Made by a program: the position numbers and the translations under genes
Shown: positions 52,683 to 61,633 of the stretch, piece after piece
Layout of the letters: each line of letters opens with the position of its first letter
Position numbering within the stretch: the first letter of the stretch is position 1
Notes under the pieces: generated by a model
The model's input: only the letters and a program-made list of their open reading frames with translations
What the model was told of the DNA's origin: nothing
Databases searched by the model: none
Source: Phenylobacterium sp.
Lineage (GTDB): Bacteria > Pseudomonadota > Alphaproteobacteria > Caulobacterales > Caulobacteraceae
Reading direction: 5' to 3'
NCBI GenBank assembly: GCA_018001015.1
Contig: JAGNIV010000008.1
Coordinates: forward strand, 62,001 to 126,000
Length of the DNA: 64,000 nt

Positions 52683-53455
52683 GCAGCTATGACCACCTGA
52701 AGGTCACCCATGACGGCCACGTGGCGACCGTGGAGATCGACCGGCCGCCCTTCAACCACGTCTCCGTGGAGCTGATGAAGGACCTGGCCGACGCCTTGGA
52801 AACCCTCGACGGCGACGGCAAGACCCGCGCGGTGGTGCTGTGCTCGGCGGGCAAGGCCTTCTGCGCCGGCGCCGACCTGGTGGCCAGCGACGGCATCGCC
52901 GGTTCGGGCATGGGCGGTATCAGCAGCCTCTATGATCAGGCCGTGCGGCTCTATTCCATCGAGACCCCGATCATCGTGGCCGTGCAGGGCGCGGCGGTGG
53001 GCGCGGGGCTGGGCCTGGCGCTGGTGGGCGACTTCCGGGTCGCGGCGCCCGAGGCGCGGTTCACCGCCAACTTCGTCAAGCTGGGCTTCCATCCGGGCTT
53101 TGGCCTGACCCACACCCTGCCCCGGCTGATCGGCCAGCATCGCGCCAACCTGATGTTCCTGACCGGACGCCGGGTGAAGGCCGAGGATGGCCTGGCCTGG
53201 GGGCTGGTGGACGAGATCGCGCCGCTGGCCGACCTGCGCGCCGCCGCTGGCCGGCTGGCCCAGGAGATCGCCGAGAACGCGCCCCTGGCCGTGGTGGCCA
53301 CCCGCAAGACCCTGCGCGCCGACTTGGCCGCATCCGTCCGCGCCCAGACCTTCCACGAGCACGAGCAGCAGACCCTGCTGCGGGCCACCGAGGACTATGC
53401 CGAGGGCGTGCGGGCGGTGTCCGAACGCCGGGTCGGAAACTTCAAGGGCCGCTAG
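52679..53455 (+). CDS. Crotonase-fold protein (enoyl-CoA hydratase/isomerase-like) lacking both hydratase glutamates
   Basis: This 258-residue crotonase-family protein has an oxyanion-hole segment AFCAGADLVASDG and a helix GAGLGLALVGDFRVAAPEARF. Compared with true hydratases, the two catalytic Glu positions are Gly112 (usually GGGxE) and Phe132 (usually the Glu of LPE), so water addition is unlikely. It could be an isomerase, hydrolase, dehalogenase or another crotonase chemistry. It is coupled to the acyl-CoA dehydrogenase gene by an ATGA overlap. Acyl-CoA is the predicted ligand, but the reaction cannot be assigned. Confidence 0.92.
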   Translation: MSSYDHLKVTHDGHVATVEIDRPPFNHVSVELMKDLADALETLDGDGKTRAVVLCSAGKAFCAGADLVASDGIAGSGMGGISSLYDQAVRLYSIETPIIVAVQGAAVGAGLGLALVGDFRVAAPEARFTANFVKLGFHPGFGLTHTLPRLIGQHRANLMFLTGRRVKAEDGLAWGLVDEIAPLADLRAAAGRLAQEIAENAPLAVVATRKTLRADLAASVRAQTFHEHEQQTLLRATEDYAEGVRAVSERRVGNFKGR

Positions 53456-53460
53456 GGGGA

Positions 53461-54138
53461 ATGGACCACCCGCTGGATCGGCCGGTCTGGAGCACGCTGA
53501 GCACCCGTCAGCGGGACCTGGCCCTGGGCGACGCCCGCGCCCTGCGGTTCGCCCCCCGCTACAACGTGTTCGGCGCGGCGGCGGACGGGTCGGCGGAGAA
53601 CCTCGCGGCGCTCGCCGATCTGATCGCGGCGGACGGAAACCTGTGGGTGGTGGAGTCGCAACCCTTCACCCCTCCGCCGGGGGTCGCGGTGCTGAAGACG
53701 GCGGTCTGCGCCCAGATGGTGGCGGAAACGCCCAAGCCGGGCGATCCGGACTTCGCCTTCGAGGACCTTACCGACGCAGACGCCCCTCAGATGCTGGCGC
53801 TCGCCACCCTCACCGAGCCAGGTCCCTTCTTCGAGGCCACCCACCGGCTAGGCGCCTTCGTGGGGATCAAGCGGGACGGACGGCTGGTGGCCATGGCGGG
53901 CGAGCGGATGCGGCCGCAGGGCTATACCGAGGTCAGCGGCGTCTGCACTCATCCCGACCATCGCGGGCGCGGCCTGGCCGGCAAGCTGATGCGGGTGGTG
54001 GCGGGAAGGATCAAGGCGCGCGGCGAGACGCCCTTCCTGCACGCCTATGCCAGCAACACCGGGACCATCGCACTCTATGAGAGCCTGGGCTTCAAAACCC
54101 GCCGCGAGGTGGTTGCGACGGTGATCGGGCGGGCCTAG
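53461..54138 (+). CDS. GNAT-family N-acetyltransferase
   Basis: This 225-residue protein has a C-terminal GNAT domain. The acetyl-CoA pyrophosphate loop is in VCTHPDHRGRGLAGKLM, followed by YASNTGTIALYESLGF, the typical FR47-like ending. The N-terminal 100 residues are a less conserved domain of unknown role. It follows the crotonase gene by 5 bases, with ATG 53461 preceded by GGGGGA. Its stop overlaps the convergent eda gene by 4 bases. Substrate unknown; small-molecule or protein N-acetylation are both possible. Confidence 0.9.
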   Translation: MDHPLDRPVWSTLSTRQRDLALGDARALRFAPRYNVFGAAADGSAENLAALADLIAADGNLWVVESQPFTPPPGVAVLKTAVCAQMVAETPKPGDPDFAFEDLTDADAPQMLALATLTEPGPFFEATHRLGAFVGIKRDGRLVAMAGERMRPQGYTEVSGVCTHPDHRGRGLAGKLMRVVAGRIKARGETPFLHAYASNTGTIALYESLGFKTRREVVATVIGRA

Positions 54139-54755
54139 GCGGCCTTACCGAGCTTCGACGCGGCGCGGGCCAATTCGGTGATCCTGCCCCAGTCGCCGTC
54201 GCGCACAGCCTGGGCGGGCGCGACCCAGGAGCCGCCCACGCAGATGACGTTGGGCTGGGCCAGGTAGTCGTTGGCGTTGTCCAGGCTGACGCCGCCGGTG
54301 GGGCAGAAGGTGGCCTGGGGGAAGGGGCTGGCGAAGGCCTTCAGCGCCCCGACCCCGCCGACGATATTGGCCGGGAAGAGCTTGAAGTGGCTGTAGCCGG
54401 CGCGCAGGCCCCACATCAGTTCCGTCGCCGTGGCGATCCCGGGCAGCAGGGGCACCGGGCCGTCGACGCCCTCCCCCTCGATCAGGCCCGGGCTGACCCC
54501 GAACCTGGCGCCCGCGTCGGCCACCGACTGCCGGGCCGCCGCGCTGGTGATGGTGCCGGCGCCGACCACCGCGCCCTCGACCTCGCCGGCGATGCGGCGG
54601 ATGGCTTCCAGGGCGACCGGGGTGCGCAGGGTGACTTCCAGGGCGTAGAGGCCGCCGGCCACCAGGGCCTTGGCCAGGGGCACGGCGTGGGCTTCTTCCT
54701 CGATGATCAGGACGGGAACGACCGGGGCCAGCTTGAGGATGTCCTGAAGGGTCAA
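54135..54755 (-). CDS. eda: 2-dehydro-3-deoxyphosphogluconate (KDPG) aldolase
   Basis: This 206-residue class I aldolase cleaves KDPG to pyruvate and glyceraldehyde 3-phosphate. It has LEVTLRT with the proton-transfer Glu, GAGTI, the Schiff-base lysine in HFKLFPAN, and FCPTGGV. The start is TTG 54755, which overlaps the stop of glk as TTGA; that gives the family-typical length, and a longer frame would run deep into glk. It is the last gene of the operon pgl-edd-glk-eda, so the whole Entner-Doudoroff branch from 6-phosphogluconolactone is encoded as one unit. Confidence 0.95.
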   Translation of the reverse strand: MTLQDILKLAPVVPVLIIEEEAHAVPLAKALVAGGLYALEVTLRTPVALEAIRRIAGEVEGAVVGAGTITSAAARQSVADAGARFGVSPGLIEGEGVDGPVPLLPGIATATELMWGLRAGYSHFKLFPANIVGGVGALKAFASPFPQATFCPTGGVSLDNANDYLAQPNVICVGGSWVAPAQAVRDGDWGRITELARAASKLGKAA

Positions 54756-55726
54756 AGCCTGCTTCCTTCCAACTGTTTCAGCGCCCGGGCGGAGCCCACC
54801 AGCGCCGCATAGGGATGGACGATCAGCGAGGTGGGGATGTCGCGCGTATAGTCGGAAAGCCGGCCCTTGTCTTCGAAGCGCCGACGGAATTCGCCGCTGT
54901 TGAGCCGGTCGACCATGCGTGGCGCGATGCCGCCTGAGACATAGACACCGGCGCGGGCTCCGAAGGTCAGCGCCAGGTCGCCGGCCACCGAGCCGAGGAT
55001 ACCGCAGAAACGGTCGAGGGTTTCGGAGCACAGCGGGTCACCCGCCTGGCCCGCGGCGAACACCGCCTTTTCGTCCACCAGGCCGGTATCGACGCCCCGA
55101 ATGTCCCCAAGCGCCTTGTAGAGCTCGAACATTCCGCGCCCCGACAGCACCCGCTCGATGGAGACCCGATCATGGATCTTTCGCAGGCGGCTCAGCACCT
55201 GGGCCTCGACCTCGTCATAGGGCGCGAAGGCGGCGTGGCCCCCCTCGGTGGCGATGGGCACGTCGCCCCGCTCGGACCGGGCGAGACCCGCCACACCGAA
55301 GCCGGTGCCGGCGCCTAGCACGACGATCGGCGCGCCATCGGCGCCCTTCATCATCGGCCCCAGCGGCTTGAGGTCGTCGGTGTCCAGGACAGGCGCGGCC
55401 ATGGCCTGGGCGGCGAAGTCATTGATGAGCCGGGCGGCCTCGAAGGCGAAGGTGCCCACCAGTTCACCCTCGGAAATCCGCCAGGCGAGGTTTGTGAACT
55501 CGATCTCGCCGTCCACCACCGGACCGGCCACAGCCAGCACGGCGCGTGGCGGACAACGGCGGCCCACGGTTGTCTCGAGGTACTGGCCGATCACCTCGCC
55601 GAGCGCGCCGAAGTCGGCGGCGGAATAGGTCTTCGGATGGCGAATGTGGCCGCCCTCGTCCACCAGGGCCAGGCGCGCATTGGTGCCACCGACGTCGCCG
55701 ACGAGGCCCGTATAGTTGGTCTTCAC
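54752..55726 (-). CDS. glk: Glucokinase
   Basis: This 324-residue glucokinase of the bacterial Glk family has the ATP phosphate loop [17 protein letters not shown] (Asp11), the sugar-binding strand [10 protein letters not shown], and [13 protein letters not shown]. It phosphorylates free glucose to glucose 6-phosphate. The GTG start overlaps the stop of edd (GTGA) and its stop overlaps eda (TTGA), so three genes are translationally coupled. The position in the ED operon supports the role of feeding glucose released by the neighbouring glucoamylase and debranching-type enzymes. Confidence 0.96.
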   Translation of the reverse strand: MKTNYTGLVGDVGGTNARLALVDEGGHIRHPKTYSAADFGALGEVIGQYLETTVGRRCPPRAVLAVAGPVVDGEIEFTNLAWRISEGELVGTFAFEAARLINDFAAQAMAAPVLDTDDLKPLGPMMKGADGAPIVVLGAGTGFGVAGLARSERGDVPIATEGGHAAFAPYDEVEAQVLSRLRKIHDRVSIERVLSGRGMFELYKALGDIRGVDTGLVDEKAVFAAGQAGDPLCSETLDRFCGILGSVAGDLALTFGARAGVYVSGGIAPRMVDRLNSGEFRRRFEDKGRLSDYTRDIPTSLIVHPYAALVGSARALKQLEGSRL

Positions 55727-57537
55727 GCGACGTCCCCGAACAGGGTGCAGGCGCCGGCCTCGGCGGGTCCGGCGGCGCGGCGCATCGCGCCAAAGAGTTC
55801 ACGGCCATAACCGAAGCCGGCGGCGGGCTTGGGCGCTCTGGACCGGGCGGCCAGGTCGGCCGGTTCCACCAGCACCTCCAGGACGCCGGCATGGGCGTCG
55901 AGGCGCACAATGTCGCCCGTCTGCACATAGGCGAGCGGGCCGCCGAGGCCGGCCTCCGGCGAGACGTGGATAGCGGCCGGCACCTTGCCCGAGGCGCCGG
56001 ACATGCGGCCGTCGGTGACCAGGGCCACCTTGAAGCCCTTGTCCTGCAGGACCCCGAGCACCGGGGTCAGGCTGTGCAATTCGGGCATGCCGTTGGCCTG
56101 GGGTCCCTGGAACCGGACCACCGCGACGAAGTCGCGGTTGAGCTCGCCGGTCTTGTAGGCCTCCAGCAGCTCGTCCTGGTCCTCGAAGACGATGGCCGGG
56201 GCCTCGATGATCAGGTGCGCGTCCTTCACGGCCGAGGTCTTGATGACCGCGCGCCCGAGACCGCCCGACAGCAGGCGTATGCCGCCCTCGGGCAGGAAGG
56301 GATCGTTGGCGGGCCGCAGGATGTCGGGGTTGAGGGACTCCGTCGGCCCTTCGCGCCAGACCAGCTTGCCGTCCTCCAGGAAAGGCTCTTGCTGGTAGCG
56401 GCGCAGGCCCTCGCCCGCCACCGTGACCACGTCCTCGTGGGCCAGCCCGGCGTCCAGCAGCTCGCGAATCACATAGGCCATGCCGCCGGCGGCGTGGAAG
56501 GCGTTCACATCCTCGCTGCCGTTCGGATAGACCCGCGCCATCAGCGGGGTGATCCGCGACAGTTCGTCGAAGTCGGTCCAGTCGACGATGACCCCGGCCG
56601 CCCGCGCCATCGCGACGATGTGCAGGGTGTGGTTCGTCGAGCCGCCGGTGGCCAGCAGGCCGACGATGGCGTTGACGATGGATTTCTCGTCCACCACCGA
56701 CGACATCGGCGCATAGGCGTTGGTCCCGTCGGCGATCTCGACGGCGCGGATCGGGGCCTGGGCCGTGAGCGCGTCGCGCAGAGGCGTGTTGGGGGTGACG
56801 AAGGCCGCGCCCGGCAGGTGCAGGCCCATCATCTCCATCATCATCTGGTTGGAGTTGGCTGTGCCGTAGAAGGTGCAGGTCCCCGGCCCGTGATAGGACT
56901 TCATCTCCATGTCCAGCAGCTCGTCGCGAGTGGCCTTGCCCTCGGCGTAGAGACCGCGGACCCGGGCCTTCTCGGCGTTTGACGCGCCGGAGGTCATGGG
57001 GCCGCCAGGGACGAAGATCACCGGCAGGTGGCCGAAGGCCAGCGCCCCGATGGTCAGGCCGGGCACGATCTTGTCGCAGACGCCCAGCATCAGGGCCGCG
57101 TCGAAGGCGTCGTGTGTCAGGGCCACGGCGGTGGACATGGCGATCACGTCGCGGCTGAACAGCGACAGCTCCATGCCCGGCCGGCCCTGGGTCACGCCAT
57201 CGCACATGGCCGGGACTCCGCCGGCGAACTGGGCCGTGGCGCCGACGGTTTCGGCCGCCGCCTTGATGATCTCGGGGAAACGCTCCAGCGGCTGGTGGGC
57301 CGAGAGCATGTCGTTATAGGCCGAGACGATGGCGACGTTGGGGGCGCTCGGATTGCGCATCCGCTGCTTGTCGCCGTCGGGGGAGGCGGCGAAGGCGTGG
57401 GCCCAATTGGCGCAACTGAGCTTGGCGCGGCCGGGGCCGGCGTGGCGTGCGGCTTCCATCCGCGCCAGATAATCGGCGCGGGCTTCGCGGCTGCGCTCGA
57501 CAATGCGCGCGGTGACGGCGGCGGTGACCGGATGCAT
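55723..57537 (-). CDS. edd: 6-Phosphogluconate dehydratase
   Basis: This 604-residue iron-sulfur dehydratase of the IlvD/Edd family converts 6-phosphogluconate to KDPG. Length and order match E. coli Edd (603). Fe-S ligand cysteines are visible in [22 protein letters not shown] and the [13 protein letters not shown] segment. ATG 57537 has AAGGAG upstream; an alternative TTG at 57555 is unlikely. It follows pgl by 19 bases and overlaps glk. Together with Pgl and Eda it forms the Entner-Doudoroff pathway. Confidence 0.97.
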   Translation of the reverse strand: MHPVTAAVTARIVERSREARADYLARMEAARHAGPGRAKLSCANWAHAFAASPDGDKQRMRNPSAPNVAIVSAYNDMLSAHQPLERFPEIIKAAAETVGATAQFAGGVPAMCDGVTQGRPGMELSLFSRDVIAMSTAVALTHDAFDAALMLGVCDKIVPGLTIGALAFGHLPVIFVPGGPMTSGASNAEKARVRGLYAEGKATRDELLDMEMKSYHGPGTCTFYGTANSNQMMMEMMGLHLPGAAFVTPNTPLRDALTAQAPIRAVEIADGTNAYAPMSSVVDEKSIVNAIVGLLATGGSTNHTLHIVAMARAAGVIVDWTDFDELSRITPLMARVYPNGSEDVNAFHAAGGMAYVIRELLDAGLAHEDVVTVAGEGLRRYQQEPFLEDGKLVWREGPTESLNPDILRPANDPFLPEGGIRLLSGGLGRAVIKTSAVKDAHLIIEAPAIVFEDQDELLEAYKTGELNRDFVAVVRFQGPQANGMPELHSLTPVLGVLQDKGFKVALVTDGRMSGASGKVPAAIHVSPEAGLGGPLAYVQTGDIVRLDAHAGVLEVLVEPADLAARSRAPKPAAGFGYGRELFGAMRRAAGPAEAGACTLFGDVA

Positions 57538-57556
57538 GGGGGACTGCTCCTTCAAC

Positions 57557-58231
57557 TCACGGCGCCCAGAGGACGCGCAGGGGCGCTTTAGCCTGTTTGA
57601 TCAGCGCGTGCACCGGCAGTCCGGAGCCGTTCTCGACGATCTCGCGTTTCACCTCGCCGCGGATCAGCACCAGGGTGGCGCGGGCCTGCAAGAGCGCCGG
57701 CAGGGTCAGGCTGATGCGGGCCACGGGCGGCGAGCCGACGCCGGCCGGGATGCCGATGACGAAGCCATCGCCCGCCGGGTCGAGCCCCGCCTCCATCACC
57801 GGACTGCCCGGGATCAGGGAGGCGATGTGGCCGTCCTCTCCCATGCCCAGGAACAGCATGTCGAAGGGGGCCAGCGCGCGGACAAGGGGCTCGGCGATCT
57901 CAGCCGCAGCCTCGGGGGTGGGGACGTTGGCGTAGAGCGGCAGGAAGGTCGCCGCCGACGCCCGGCCCTGCAGAAGACGTTCCCGCACCAGGCGTTCGTT
58001 GGAGTCCGGCGAGGTCACGGGCAGGAATCGATCATCCGAAAGACTGACGGTGACCCGGCCCCAGTCGAGATTGGCGTCCCGGAGCGCGTCATAGACCGGG
58101 GCCGGCGACCGGCCGCCGGTGCCGATCAGACTGGCGTGACCACGGGCGGCCAAACCCGCCTGGAGGGCATCCACGGTCGCGGCGGCTGCGATGGCCGCCA
58201 GGGCCGCCTCGTCTGAAAGGAATTCGATCAT
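57557..58231 (-). CDS. pgl: 6-Phosphogluconolactonase
   Basis: This 224-residue lactonase of the NagB/SOL family hydrolyses 6-phosphogluconolactone. It contains [34 protein letters not shown] and the catalytic segment [16 protein letters not shown]. It is the first gene of the pgl-edd-glk-eda operon. Unlike Caulobacter-type loci, no zwf (glucose 6-phosphate dehydrogenase) lies upstream; the divergent neighbour is a glycosyltransferase instead. Thus zwf must be encoded elsewhere. Confidence 0.96.
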   Translation of the reverse strand: MIEFLSDEAALAAIAAAATVDALQAGLAARGHASLIGTGGRSPAPVYDALRDANLDWGRVTVSLSDDRFLPVTSPDSNERLVRERLLQGRASAATFLPLYANVPTPEAAAEIAEPLVRALAPFDMLFLGMGEDGHIASLIPGSPVMEAGLDPAGDGFVIGIPAGVGSPPVARISLTLPALLQARATLVLIRGEVKREIVENGSGLPVHALIKQAKAPLRVLWAP

Positions 58232-58376
58232 CTCCCGCCCATAACGCGGCGCGGGCTGAACGGATCGGAAAAAGCGCGGTCAGCCTCGGAACTTTCGCGC
58301 CAACTCGGGAGCTATGGATGTGCGAACGCGTCGACGACGCCGCGCGATGAGACTCGCCTCCCGTAAGGATTGCGCC

Positions 58377-59441
58377 ATGAGGGTCGCCCAGGTTCCGCCT
58401 CTTTATGAAGCCGTGCCCCCCCGGTTCTACGGCGGCACTGAACGTGTGGTCTCCCACCTTACCGACGCCCTCGTGGAGCTGGGCCACGACGTGACCCTGT
58501 TCGCCAGCGCCGAGGCCCGCACCAAGGCCACGCTCGTGACGGTGCGTGACCAAGCGATCCGCCTGGACCCTGCGCCGCTGAAGTCCGACCTGGCCGCCCA
58601 CATGTCGATGCTGTCCGAAGTGCGCCGCCGCGCCGATGAGTTCGACGTGATCCACTTTCACACAGACATGATCCACTTCCCCTTCTTCGAGGACATGGCC
58701 GGCAAGACCATCACCACCCTGCACGGCCGCCTCGACCTGAAGGACCTGCGGGGCGTCTACGACCGCTGGCCGCAGTATCCCCTGGTCTCCATCAGCGACG
58801 ATCAGCGCCGGCCCCTGGCCTCCGCCAGCTGGGCGGGCACCGTTCATCACGGCATGGCCACCGAGATCTACGAGTTCCACGCCCAGTCGAAGGGCTACCT
58901 CGCCTTCCTGGGCCGGATCTCACCGGAGAAACGACCAGATCGCGCCATCGCCATCGCCAAGCGCCTGGGCAGAAAACTGAAGATCGCCGCCAAGGTGGAC
59001 CCCGCCGACCAGCGCTACTTCCAGGACAAGATCGAGCCCATGATCCTGGGAGACCCGCTCATCGAGTTCATCGGCGAGATCGGCGATCACCAGAAATCGG
59101 AATTCCTCGGCGGGGCCGACGCCCTGCTCTTCCCCATCGACTGGCCCGAGCCCTTCGGCCTGGTGATGATCGAGGCCATGGCCTGCGGCACGCCGGTTGT
59201 GGCCTATGCCTGTGGCTCGGCGCCCGAGGTGATCGAGGACGGCGTGACCGGCTTCATCGTGCGCAATGACGAGGAGGCGGTCGAGGCCGCCGGCCGCGCG
59301 GGGATGCTGGACCGCCGTCAGGTCCGCCGGCAGTTCGAGCTGAGATACTCCGCAACCACCATGGCGCGGCGTTATCTTGGTCTGTACGCCCGGCTGGGCG
59401 CACCGCTCGGCCAGGGCTGCGCTTTCTCCGCTAACGCCTGA
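58377..59441 (+). CDS. Glycosyltransferase family 4
   Basis: This 354-residue GT-B fold transferase begins MRVAQVPPLYEAVPPRFYGGTERVV, the N-terminal GT4 pattern where the Gly-rich loop binds the acceptor. The C-terminal donor site has FLGRISPEKRPDRAI and EPFGLVMIEAMACGTPVVAY, the E-x7-E motif of retaining GT4 enzymes. It is a retaining nucleotide-sugar transferase. ATG 58377 is preferred over an earlier in-frame start in a basic leader. It is divergent from pgl and followed after 11 bases by the amylo-glucosidase-like gene, suggesting glucan or glucoside metabolism. Confidence 0.92.
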   Translation: MRVAQVPPLYEAVPPRFYGGTERVVSHLTDALVELGHDVTLFASAEARTKATLVTVRDQAIRLDPAPLKSDLAAHMSMLSEVRRRADEFDVIHFHTDMIHFPFFEDMAGKTITTLHGRLDLKDLRGVYDRWPQYPLVSISDDQRRPLASASWAGTVHHGMATEIYEFHAQSKGYLAFLGRISPEKRPDRAIAIAKRLGRKLKIAAKVDPADQRYFQDKIEPMILGDPLIEFIGEIGDHQKSEFLGGADALLFPIDWPEPFGLVMIEAMACGTPVVAYACGSAPEVIEDGVTGFIVRNDEEAVEAAGRAGMLDRRQVRRQFELRYSATTMARRYLGLYARLGAPLGQGCAFSANA

Positions 59442-59452
59442 GGCTGGAACAG

Positions 59453-61618
59453 ATGGACGATCTGGCGCCGGCGCCTGAGGCCCTGCTCGAACTCGGCGAG
59501 TCGGTCGAACCGCGCACTCCGCACCGACTGCACGCCCTGAAGGACAAGGACACCTTCGTGGTGGCCGATTCCTATGGCGACATCGTGGGCGCGGGCGATG
59601 GCCTGTTCCACAACGACACCCGCATCCTGTCGAAGTTCCGCGTGCTGCTGGGCGAGCGGCCACCCTCACTGCTCTCGGCGGCGATCGCGCAGGACAATGT
59701 GTTCTTCACCTTTAACGGCGCGAACCAGGAACTGCCCTATCCCGGCGGGCCGGTGGGGCCGCCGGGCGTCCTGAACCTGGAGCGCAAGCGGTTCCTGTGG
59801 GAGGAGCGGCTCTACGAGCGGATCACCTGCACCAACTACAGTCGCGATGTGGTGCTGCTGCCTCTGGCGATCGAGTTCAGCGCGGATTTCCACGACATGT
59901 TCGAGGTGCGCGGCATGAAGCGCGCGCGGCGGGGCCACATGCCGCCCCCGGTGATCGACGGGCGCCGGGTGCGGTTCACCTATATCGGCCTCGATCAGGT
60001 GGAGCGGAACAGCGTCATCGCCTTCTCCGACCCGCCGGGGCGGCTAGGCGCGGGCCGGGCGGAGTTCATGTATTCCCTGGCGCCCGAGGGCGCCCTGGAG
60101 CTCTACGTCGAGATCGGAGCCACTGAGGCCCACACCCCCAGCCGCGAAAGGTTCCGGGACGGTGCGGCGCGCGCGCGCTGGGACATGCGCGCCAGGCGCC
60201 GGCACGGCGCGCGGCTGCGCTCCTCAGGCCGGTTGTTCAATGAGTGGCTGGAGAAGTCGAAGGCCGACCTCGCCCTGCTCACCACCCGCATGGAGACCGG
60301 CCCCTACCCCTATGCCGGCATTCCCTGGTTCTCCACGGCCTTCGGCCGCGACGCCATCATCACCGCCTGGCAGATCCTGTGGTTCGAGCCATCCCTGGCC
60401 AAGGGGGTGTTGACCTATCTGGCGGCCCACCAGGCCGAGGAGGTCTCGGCGTTCCGCGACAGCGCGCCGGGCAAGATCATGCATGAGACCCGCAAGGGCG
60501 AGATGCCGGCCTTGGGGGAGGTGCCTTTCGGTCGCTACTATGGCGGGGTCGACACCACGCCCCTGTTCGTGGCCCTGGCCGGCGCCTATGCCGAGCGGAC
60601 CGGCGATATGGGCCTGATCGACGACCTGTGGCCAGCGCTCAAGGCGGCCAGCGCCTGGATGGAGCATTTCGGCGACACCAACGGCGATGGACTGATTGAC
60701 TATGCTCGCGGCCAGGAAAGCGGCCTGGCCAACCAGGGCTGGAAGGACAGCCAGGACAGCGTCTTCCATGCGGATGGCCGCTTCCCGGACGGGCCGATCG
60801 CCCTGGTGGAGGTGCAGGGCTATGCCTTCGCCGCCTACAAGGCCATGGCCCACTTCGCCCACCTGCGCGAGGATGAGGCGAACCACAAGCGTTGGAAAGA
60901 ACGGGCCGAACACATCCGCGAGACCGTGGAGAACCGGTTCTGGATGGAAGACCAACAGTTCTACGGCATCGCCATCGATGGCGACGGCGAACTGTGCCGG
61001 ACGCGGACCTCTAATCCCGGCCACCTGCTGTTCTGCGGCCTGCCATCGCCCGAGCGGGCCCGACGGGTCACCGAGCAACTGCTGTCGGCGCGGTTCGACT
61101 CCGGCTGGGGCGTGCGGACCCTGGCGGTCGGCGAGGCGCGCTACAATCCGATGAGCTATCACAATGGCTCAGTCTGGCCCCACGACACGGCGGTCTGCGC
61201 CATGGGCCTGTCACGCTATGGCGAGCGGGACGGGGTGGTGAACCTGACCTCAGGCCTGTTCGAGACCGCCGCCAGCTTCGAGATGCGGCTGCCGGAACTG
61301 TTCTGTGGCTTCATGCGCAATGCGGGCGAGCCGCCGGTGAACTATCCGGTGGCTTGCCTGCCCCAAGCCTGGGCGGCGGGGTCTGTGTTCATGATGCTGC
61401 AGGCCTGCCTCGGCATCTGCGTGGACGGCTCGGGGGGCGGCGTCGAGATCGTCGATCCGCGCCTGCCCATCGGCATCGACATCCTGGCCGTCGACGGCCT
61501 GCGGGTCGGCGAAGAGAAGGTCGATCTGCTGTTCGAGCGGGTCGGCGGGAAGGTCGTGGTCCAGGCCCGCGGCCACAGCTCGATCCCGGTCAGGATCCGC
61601 CAAGGGTCGGTCGTTTAA
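59453..61618 (+). CDS. Amylo-alpha-1,6-glucosidase-like (glycogen debranching family) protein
   Basis: This 721-residue protein has an N-terminal beta-sandwich (about 1-210, the bacterial debranching-enzyme N-terminal domain, with SYGDIVGAGDGLFHNDTRILS) and a C-terminal (alpha/alpha)6 barrel (about 260-720). Features of the barrel include PWFSTAFGRDAIITAWQ, GRYYGGVDTTPLFV, EVQGYAFAAYKA and NPMSYHNGSVWPHDTA; the acidic residues near these are the likely catalytic pair. Homologues are annotated as amylo-1,6-glucosidase, but some act on short glucosides. It follows the GT4 gene by 11 bases and converges on pyk. Substrate unverified. Confidence 0.92.
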   Translation: MDDLAPAPEALLELGESVEPRTPHRLHALKDKDTFVVADSYGDIVGAGDGLFHNDTRILSKFRVLLGERPPSLLSAAIAQDNVFFTFNGANQELPYPGGPVGPPGVLNLERKRFLWEERLYERITCTNYSRDVVLLPLAIEFSADFHDMFEVRGMKRARRGHMPPPVIDGRRVRFTYIGLDQVERNSVIAFSDPPGRLGAGRAEFMYSLAPEGALELYVEIGATEAHTPSRERFRDGAARARWDMRARRRHGARLRSSGRLFNEWLEKSKADLALLTTRMETGPYPYAGIPWFSTAFGRDAIITAWQILWFEPSLAKGVLTYLAAHQAEEVSAFRDSAPGKIMHETRKGEMPALGEVPFGRYYGGVDTTPLFVALAGAYAERTGDMGLIDDLWPALKAASAWMEHFGDTNGDGLIDYARGQESGLANQGWKDSQDSVFHADGRFPDGPIALVEVQGYAFAAYKAMAHFAHLREDEANHKRWKERAEHIRETVENRFWMEDQQFYGIAIDGDGELCRTRTSNPGHLLFCGLPSPERARRVTEQLLSARFDSGWGVRTLAVGEARYNPMSYHNGSVWPHDTAVCAMGLSRYGERDGVVNLTSGLFETAASFEMRLPELFCGFMRNAGEPPVNYPVACLPQAWAAGSVFMMLQACLGICVDGSGGGVEIVDPRLPIGIDILAVDGLRVGEEKVDLLFERVGGKVVVQARGHSSIPVRIRQGSVV

Positions 61619-61633
61619 CCTTAAACGAACTTC

